Shown: in pieces, positions 5,844 to 10,312 of the stretch
How positions within the stretch are numbered: the first letter of the stretch is position 1
Layout of the letters: each line of letters begins with the position of its first letter
Assembly: GCA_039738635.1 (NCBI GenBank)
Contig: JBCLLN010000020.1
Location: 1 to 10,312, forward strand
Length of the DNA stretch: 10,312 nt
From: JBCLLP01 sp039738635
GTDB lineage: Bacteria; Patescibacteriota; Saccharimonadia; CAILAD01; BJGX01
Direction: 5' to 3'
The notes under the pieces: generated by a model
What the model saw: only the letters and a program-made list of their open reading frames with translations
Databases searched by the model: none
What the model was told of the DNA's origin: nothing
Position numbers and translations under genes: made by a program

Positions 5844-5970
5844 CCCCGCCAATTTAAGGCATGAGACACGTCCGAAATCTTAAGCGATTACACTTTTTCG
5901 TATCTTCAACGTTTTTGTTATTTTTGTTGTTAAGAAGTCAGACAATATCTCCCGCTCTAAATTGGCGGGG
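5844..5970 (-). other. Expanded helix at the 23S helix-63 position
   Basis: Between the conserved block ending CAGTCGCTTGGGC (5819-5830) and TCCGAAGTTACGG (5980-5992), the gene carries a perfect 13-bp stem, CCCCGCCAATTTA (5844-5856) with TAAATTGGCGGGG (5958-5970), enclosing about 100 mostly AT-rich bases. Bacillus has only a short hairpin here and E. coli a medium one. Placement at helix 63 is from memory of those sequences. Confidence 0.7.
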
Positions 5971-7183
5971 CAGACCTTATTCCGAAGTTACGGTCGCTGT
6001 ATTGCCGAGTTCCTTAACGAGGGTTCTCCCGAGCACCTTGGTCTACTCGACCCGACCACCTGAGTCGGTTTGCGGTACGGTCGGCTACTCCTATTAATCA
6101 TACAATTTTCTAGTCAGTTTGGCTCACGCAAATTCAAGCCTTACGGCTCGTTTCACTCGTGTTTCACCTTAGTAAACTAAGACTACACACTTAGACGGAT
6201 ATAGCCAAAAATCCGCTTGCGCTACCATCCTGCGTCTTGTATGGGAACAAAGTAGCCGGTACAGGAATATCAACCTGTTGTCCATCGCCTACGACTTTCG
6301 TCCTCGGCTTAGGCCCGACTAACCCTGGGACGATAAACGTTGCCCAGGAAACCTTGGTCTTACGGTGGGTAGGATTCTCACCTACCTTATAGTTACTCAT
6401 TCCAGCATTCTCACTTCCCCGCGTTCCACCAAACCTCACAGTTTAGCTTCAGCACACGAGGAACGCTCCTCTACCACTCTATATAAATATAGAATTCGCA
6501 TCTTCGGCGCATAGCTTGAGCCCCGTTATATTTTCCGTGCAAGATCACAATTGACCAGTGAGCTGTTACGCACTCTTTAAATGCATGGCTGCTTCTAAGC
6601 CAACATCCTGGTTGTTTATGCAATCTCACCCCGTTTCCCACTTAGCTATGACTTGGGGGCCTTAGATGGCGATCTGGGCTGTTTCCCTTTCGAGCGACGA
6701 TCTTAGCACCGCCGTTCTGACTGCCATAATAATCTCTGCCGGTATTCGGAGTTTGATTGAGCGAAGTATTCATAAAGAACCTTCTACCCATTCAGTGCTC
6801 TACCCCCGACAGGTAGTTTATGACGCTAGCCCTAAAGCTATTTCGAGGAGAACCAGCTATCTCTAGGTTCGATTGGCATTTCACCGCTAACCACAGGTCA
6901 TCCGGGCGTTTTGCAACACACTACGGTTCGGCCCTCCACCGTCTGTTACGACGGCTTCAGCCTGCCCATGGTTAGGTCACCTAGTTTCGGGTCTAATACA
7001 TATGACTAATACGGGCTATTAACCCTCGCTTTCACTTCGGCTCCGTGGCGTTTGCACACTTAACCTTGCCATACACATTAACTCGCTGGATCGTTCTACA
7101 AAAAGCACGCCGTCACCCCAATAAATTGGAGCTCCGACTCATTGTAAGCATATGATTTCAGGATTCTATTTCACTCCCCTTAC

Positions 7184-7217
<34 letters not shown>

Positions 7218-7430
7218 GCGCTATCGATCATGCAATGTAATTAGCCTTGGAAGGTGGTCCTCCCGGGTTCAAACAGGGTTTCTCGTGTCCCGTCCTACTT
7301 GAGAATATTAACAATGAAGACAAAAGGTTTTATTGTACGCGGTTTTCACGCTCTATGACGGTCCTTTCCAGGCGCCTTCCAATAACACTCTTGTTTTGTA
7401 ACTTCATCCATTCGATCTTAACGATGGCCT

Positions 7431-7495
7431 TTATGGCAGAGAAGTTACCAGCGACAAATTCGCTTTAAATTAATAACTTCTCTATTAAGCCATAA
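7431..7495 (-). other. Inserted stem in 23S domain I
   Basis: The stretch between AATAACACTC (7381) and CGTTTCGCTCGCC (7582) is about 140 nt longer than in E. coli. Its centre is a 17-bp helix, TTATGGC+AGAGAAGTTA (7431-7447) with TAACTTCTCT+GCCATAA (7474-7495, with a 5-nt bulge), and a small internal AGCG/CGCT hairpin. Confidence 0.7.
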
Positions 7496-7847
7496 AAGAG
7501 TCAATACCTCGCAACCCTCTCTGTAATTACTTAAGAAAACTCCACATAAATGTGAAGAAACAGATAAGTTTCGGCTTATCCCGTTTCGCTCGCCGCTACT
7601 AAGGGACTCTCGGTTGATTTCTTTTCCTCTGGGTACTAAGATGTTTCAGTTCTCCAGGTGCCCTCCACATAACCTATGTATTCAGTTATGGGTAATACGA
7701 CATTACTCGTACTGGGTTTTCCCATTCGGATATCCACGGATCAAAGCTTGTTTGGCAGCTCCCCGAGGCTTTTCGCAGCCTACTACGTCCTTCATCGGCA
7801 TTGCACGTCAAGGCATTCATCATATGCCCGTAACTACTTTTTATTTA

Positions 7848-7869
7848 CTTTCAATTACACTGACAATTT
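7848..7869 (-). other. 5' arm of the 23S rRNA processing stem
   Basis: Partner of 4692-4712. The two arms are about 21-22 nt and differ from perfect complementarity at only a few positions. The arm lies just upstream of helix 1 of 23S on the transcript. Confidence 0.75.
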
Positions 7870-7963
7870 GCAAATAGCAAAACTATTAATGCTAGTACAA
7901 AATATCAGTTGATGCTCTATTTCATTTACCCATTAACATATTCAACTATCAACGAACTAAAAA

Positions 7964-8070
7964 TGGCCGCTCGATTGCCATAAAGGCAGTTGAGGCGACC
8001 ACATAAGAGTAAACAAAATCTTGCTATCTAGCTCTTAAAAGCCTCCTCGATTTTGTTTGTTCATATGTGG
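7964..8070 (-). promoter_or_regulatory. Structured leader of the 23S-5S transcript
   Basis: The 7844-8090 stretch holds no gene. It contains two hairpins. One spans 7999-8070: CCACATA plus AAACAAAATC pair with GATTTTGTTT plus TATGTGG around a 5x5 internal loop, with a 28-nt terminal loop. The other spans 7964-8001 (GCC/GGC tip, about 13 bp with mismatches). They may take the place of 16S-linked leader and processing signals. The stretch from 7870 to 7960 shows nothing recognisable. Confidence 0.5.
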
Positions 8071-8090
8071 TTACCTTTATTAACTCATTT

Positions 8091-8120
8091 ATAGTATCAT
8101 AGTTTAATCGGCTTTGTAAA
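8091..8120 (-). promoter_or_regulatory. Promoter of the 23S-5S rRNA unit
   Basis: On the minus strand TTTACA (8115-8120), an 18-nt spacer, TACTAT (8091-8096). The expected start near 8084 gives a leader of about 240 nt. It lies between murC and 23S. No strong terminator follows murC, so some read-through into the rRNA is possible. Confidence 0.6.
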
Positions 8121-8146
8121 GGCTAAAAAGATAATTTTAGTAAATA

Positions 8147-9436
8147 CTAAATTCTAGCTCGCAACTGCTCGTCGATATCCCCGGCGCCCATAAACACCAC
8201 GATATTTCCTGGCACAAAGAGGGCACTAACTTCATTAAAGGCCTTATCAAAACTACTCCTGTATATGGCTGGTGGATTTTTAATTTGCTCTGCTAGCTCA
8301 CGGCTAGATTTACCCACGCCATCGTCTCGGCCCCGCACGGCATACAGTGGCAACAGATACAACATATCGGCCGCCTCAAAGCATTTGCTAAAATCATCAA
8401 AGAGCTCGTTCAGCCGGTGGCGCTGGTGGGGCTGGAAGACACATACCAGCTGTTTGGTGGGATTGCTAGATTTTAGCGCCCTTAAGGTAGCTTTAATTTC
8501 AGTCGGATGATGAGCATAATCGCTATAAATACCCTCGCGTATTTCCTCCAGCCTGCGCCAGCTTCCCTTAAACCCAGCCAGGCTCTTGGCAATTTGGGCT
8601 GAGTTAATACCAAGCTCACTAGCTACCATGTAAGCTGCCTCGGCGTTGCTTTGATTATACTCGCCAACCACGCCTAACTCGTGGTGCGCTATGGCGTTAG
8701 CATTATAGAGCACTACATGATTTTTAGACAAATCCCTACTACCTATCACCTCAATGGTATTGCTATCTTGCCCGTTGGCTATGATTGTTCCGCCGGGCTT
8801 GGTATTGGTTATAAATTGCCCAAAGGCTTGCTTAACTCCATCAAGGTCTTTATAAATATCCAAATGCTCTTTATCGATATTAGTAATAACCGTAATGGCA
8901 GGAAAATAATTATGAAAATGCCTATTAAAATCATCGGCTTCCAGCACCATATACTGACTCTTGCCCATCCGAAAGTTATTGCCACCGAGCTCATACATTT
9001 TAGTACCTACTATTACCGTAGGGTCTAGCCCAGCTTCAATCATAATCCTGGCAATCATTGCTGTGGTGGTACTTTTGCCGTGACTACCAGAGATAGCAAT
9101 AGTGGTATAACCTTTAGTAATCTCTCCTACTGCTTGGGCATATGAAATGGTAGGTATTTTATCGTGCTTGGCGCTATCGTACTCTATATTACCTTTCCCA
9201 ACAGCAGGGGAGGGGTGAATTACCATATCAGCCCCGCGCACATTCTCTACCTTGTGGCCTATTTGCACAGTTATACCCTTGGTTGCTAGGGCGTTAGTGA
9301 TATCCGAGCTATCAGCGTCCGACCCACTCACTATATTGCCCTTAGCCAAATAGTACTGGGCCAGCGCCGAAGTACCAATACCTCCGACTCCAATAAAATG
9401 TATATGTTTGGCGTCTTTGCTCATATGTAACAGCAT
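8147..9436 (-). CDS. murC: UDP-N-acetylmuramate--L-alanine ligase (MurC)
   Basis: MurC adds L-alanine to UDP-MurNAc with ATP, the first amino acid of the peptidoglycan stem peptide, in the cytoplasm. The 429-residue protein shows all three Mur ligase parts: an N-terminal Rossmann-type UDP-binding domain with HIHFIGVGGIGTSALA (11-26), the central ATPase with P-loop GSHGKSTTT (117-125), LEADDFNRHF (165-174) and TNIDKEHLDIY (185-195), and the C-terminal domain with DYAHHPTEI (306-314), FQPHQRHR (334-341) and GAGDID (417-422). The HHPTEI and GxGGIG motifs favour MurC over MurD/E/F. It is somewhat shorter than typical MurC (450-490). An in-frame ATG at 9424 fits homologues equally well; neither start has a clear Shine-Dalgarno. 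It lies 53 nt downstream of the LytR_C-like gene, probably co-transcribed. Confidence 0.93.
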   Translation of the reverse strand: MLLHMSKDAKHIHFIGVGGIGTSALAQYYLAKGNIVSGSDADSSDITNALATKGITVQIGHKVENVRGADMVIHPSPAVGKGNIEYDSAKHDKIPTISYAQAVGEITKGYTTIAISGSHGKSTTTAMIARIMIEAGLDPTVIVGTKMYELGGNNFRMGKSQYMVLEADDFNRHFHNYFPAITVITNIDKEHLDIYKDLDGVKQAFGQFITNTKPGGTIIANGQDSNTIEVIGSRDLSKNHVVLYNANAIAHHELGVVGEYNQSNAEAAYMVASELGINSAQIAKSLAGFKGSWRRLEEIREGIYSDYAHHPTEIKATLRALKSSNPTKQLVCVFQPHQRHRLNELFDDFSKCFEAADMLYLLPLYAVRGRDDGVGKSSRELAEQIKNPPAIYRSSFDKAFNEVSALFVPGNIVVFMGAGDIDEQLRARI

Positions 9437-9489
9437 ATCACAATAGCTAGTACTTATAGCTCTACTTAGCTAGGCCATCGCCTCAAATA

Positions 9490-10140
9490 CTATTTGACAT
9501 AGACCAATATATTAGCACCCTCTGGAGCAAGCTCGCCTGCTGGCAATGGCCCCACAGCCCCACCTACTTCGGCAGCTATTTGCTTGGCTAGCTCACCGGA
9601 TTGGCCAGTTACATCCACTACTGTGACTTGCTTAATGCTGTTTCTATTTTTGGCAATTGCGGTAGCAGATACGCTGACCGTATCAGGGAACTTATCGGCG
9701 ATTTTTTTAGTCATGGCATTAAGGTCTCCACCAGCATCTATTAGGGCTACTTGTGGTAGGCTCTTGGGATCGATAGTTATGGGGCCAACATTTATAAGCT
9801 TATTGTCCTTGGGTCGATAGACTATGGCCTTTTTGGCTTTGATATATACGAGTATCTTATCGCCATTTTGAGCGTTAGCAAAGAACAGCTGGTCTTTAAG
9901 CTTCTCTTTATCTTGTACGGTGTAGAGCGTGGGAGTTTCCTCCTTGGGCAAATCAATGAGCTGGCCAACCCTACTAACTATATGTTCAACCTCGGCCTGA
10001 GATACGATATTTGGATTCTTTTTGATGTTTTGAACCTGGTTATAAAAGTAGTAGGTTAGCCCAGCTAACGCCATTGCTATAACTACTATTACTATTAATA
10101 GTATCTTGGTTGCTTTACCGGTTGATTTAGCACTTTCCAT
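9490..10140 (-). CDS. Membrane-anchored protein with LytR_C-like C-terminal domain
   Basis: From the ATG at 10140 this is a 216-residue protein: a short polar N-terminus, one transmembrane helix (about 11-34, ILLIVIVVIAMALAGLTYYF), a charged and helical extracytoplasmic stretch, and two alpha/beta-like parts. The last about 50 residues (VTVVDVTGQSGELAKQIAAEVGG ... ANILVYVK) resemble the LytR C-terminal domain pattern (V-x-V-x-N-x-T-G-x-x-G-x-A ... I-x-V), although the usual Asn is Asp here. LytR_C domains often accompany cell-wall proteins, which fits the murC neighbour, but the function is unknown. The ATG is preferred over a GTG at 10161 because GGAGGGGAG, the Shine-Dalgarno, would otherwise be coding. 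Two direct repeats with TTGACA boxes lie upstream. Confidence 0.7.
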   Translation of the reverse strand: MESAKSTGKATKILLIVIVVIAMALAGLTYYFYNQVQNIKKNPNIVSQAEVEHIVSRVGQLIDLPKEETPTLYTVQDKEKLKDQLFFANAQNGDKILVYIKAKKAIVYRPKDNKLINVGPITIDPKSLPQVALIDAGGDLNAMTKKIADKFPDTVSVSATAIAKNRNSIKQVTVVDVTGQSGELAKQIAAEVGGAVGPLPAGELAPEGANILVYVK

Positions 10141-10181
10141 ATTAAAGACACTCCCCTCCACTTAATTATTGTTATATCTAG

Positions 10182-10208
10182 ATTATAGCTATCCAGCTGG
10201 GCTGTCAA
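10182..10208 (-). promoter_or_regulatory. Putative promoter of the LytR_C-like gene
   Basis: On the minus strand TTGACA (10203-10208) is followed after only 15 nt by TATAAT (10182-10187); the alternative TAATCT sits at 17 nt. Both boxes are good but the spacing is short, so the exact pairing is uncertain. Confidence 0.45.
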
Positions 10209-10235
10209 GCTATATTTGCCAGTAATTATTGTACT
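10194..10235 (-). repeat. Direct repeat copy 1 (contains the -35 box)
   Basis: A 42-bp sequence matching 10258-10299 at all but three positions, 64 bp apart. It contains TTGACA on the minus strand and an AATTACTGGCAA segment upstream of it. Confidence 0.85.
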
Positions 10236-10257
10236 ACCCTATATAATCTACTATCAA

Positions 10258-10299
10258 CAGCTGGGCTGTCAAGCTATTGTTGCCAGTAATTATTTTACT
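10258..10299 (-). repeat. Direct repeat copy 2 (contains a second TTGACA)
   Basis: Second copy of the 42-bp repeat; TTGACA lies at 10267-10272 on the minus strand, with GATTAT 18 nt downstream as a weak -10. The bases between the copies are unrelated and AT-rich. It could be a duplicated promoter or a pair of regulator-binding sites. Confidence 0.8.
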
Positions 10300-10312
10300 T
10301 AGCTTTAGGGTA

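Noticed and set aside
5844..5970. Group I intron or homing-endonuclease insertion in 23S.
   Set aside because: The insert is about 100 nt, has no endonuclease frame or intron core motif, and extends an existing helix with a perfect stem.
7870..8146. Search for a 16S 3' end or tRNA genes upstream of 23S.
   Set aside because: No 16S 3' terminal sequence, no tRNA cloverleaf or TTCGAATC-type T-loop was seen; only promoter and leader hairpins.
8147..9436. Mpl (murein tripeptide ligase) instead of MurC.
   Set aside because: Overall length, the EADDFNRHF segment and the C-terminal GAGDID agree better with MurC, and Mpl is not expected in so reduced a genome. The distinction rests on motif judgement only.

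Overview
The window looks like chromosomal DNA of an ultra-small bacterium of the Candidate Phyla Radiation (Patescibacteria), most likely Saccharibacteria (TM7). The pointers are a 64-residue KGG-motif protein of a type common in that group, an IF-2 with a very short N-terminus, a streamlined MurC, a 23S-5S unit with no 16S gene next to it, and a 23S rRNA carrying extra insertions. The genes read well in the ordinary bacterial code: TAA, TAG and TGA all serve as stops and Trp is TGG. This argues against the code-25 lineages (Gracilibacteria, Absconditabacteria). The lineage call is inference, because no 16S gene is present. Nearly everything is on the minus strand; the exception is a small metallopeptidase gene at 2375-2821.

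Region 1 (1-1929, minus) is a translation operon read right to left: a consensus-like promoter, a four-S1-domain protein (ribosomal protein S1), YlxR, and the start of infB, which runs off the left edge. The genes are tightly packed. The ylxR stop overlaps the infB start (ATGA), and the YlxR C-terminal codons contain the infB Shine-Dalgarno sequence. An S1 gene lies directly upstream of ylxR-infB, where many bacteria have nusA.

Region 2 (1933-4320) holds small accessory genes: a membrane-anchored Pro-rich protein with a degenerate sortase-like tail, a divergent HExxH metallopeptidase with a C-terminal zinc ribbon, a protein of seven 21-residue leucine-rich-like repeats, and the KGG protein. 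The KGG gene has a perfect TTGACA-17-TATAAT promoter and a structured leader whose last hairpin buries the Shine-Dalgarno sequence. Several strong hairpins act as terminators; two of them share the same core in opposite orientation.

Region 3 (4269-8120, minus) is a stand-alone 23S-5S rRNA unit with its own promoter, a leader of about 240 nt containing two hairpins, a long processing stem bracketing 23S, an unusually long (about 280 nt) and strongly foldable 23S-5S spacer, and 5S flanked by hairpins. The 23S gene is about 3.1 kb and carries two clear expansions, one at the helix-63 position and one in domain I.

Region 4 (8147-10312, minus) has murC (peptidoglycan precursor synthesis). Upstream of it is a single-pass membrane protein with a LytR_C-like C-terminal domain, preceded by two 42-bp direct repeats that each contain a TTGACA element. 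No CRISPR array, tRNA gene, transposase, prophage gene or defence system was seen.
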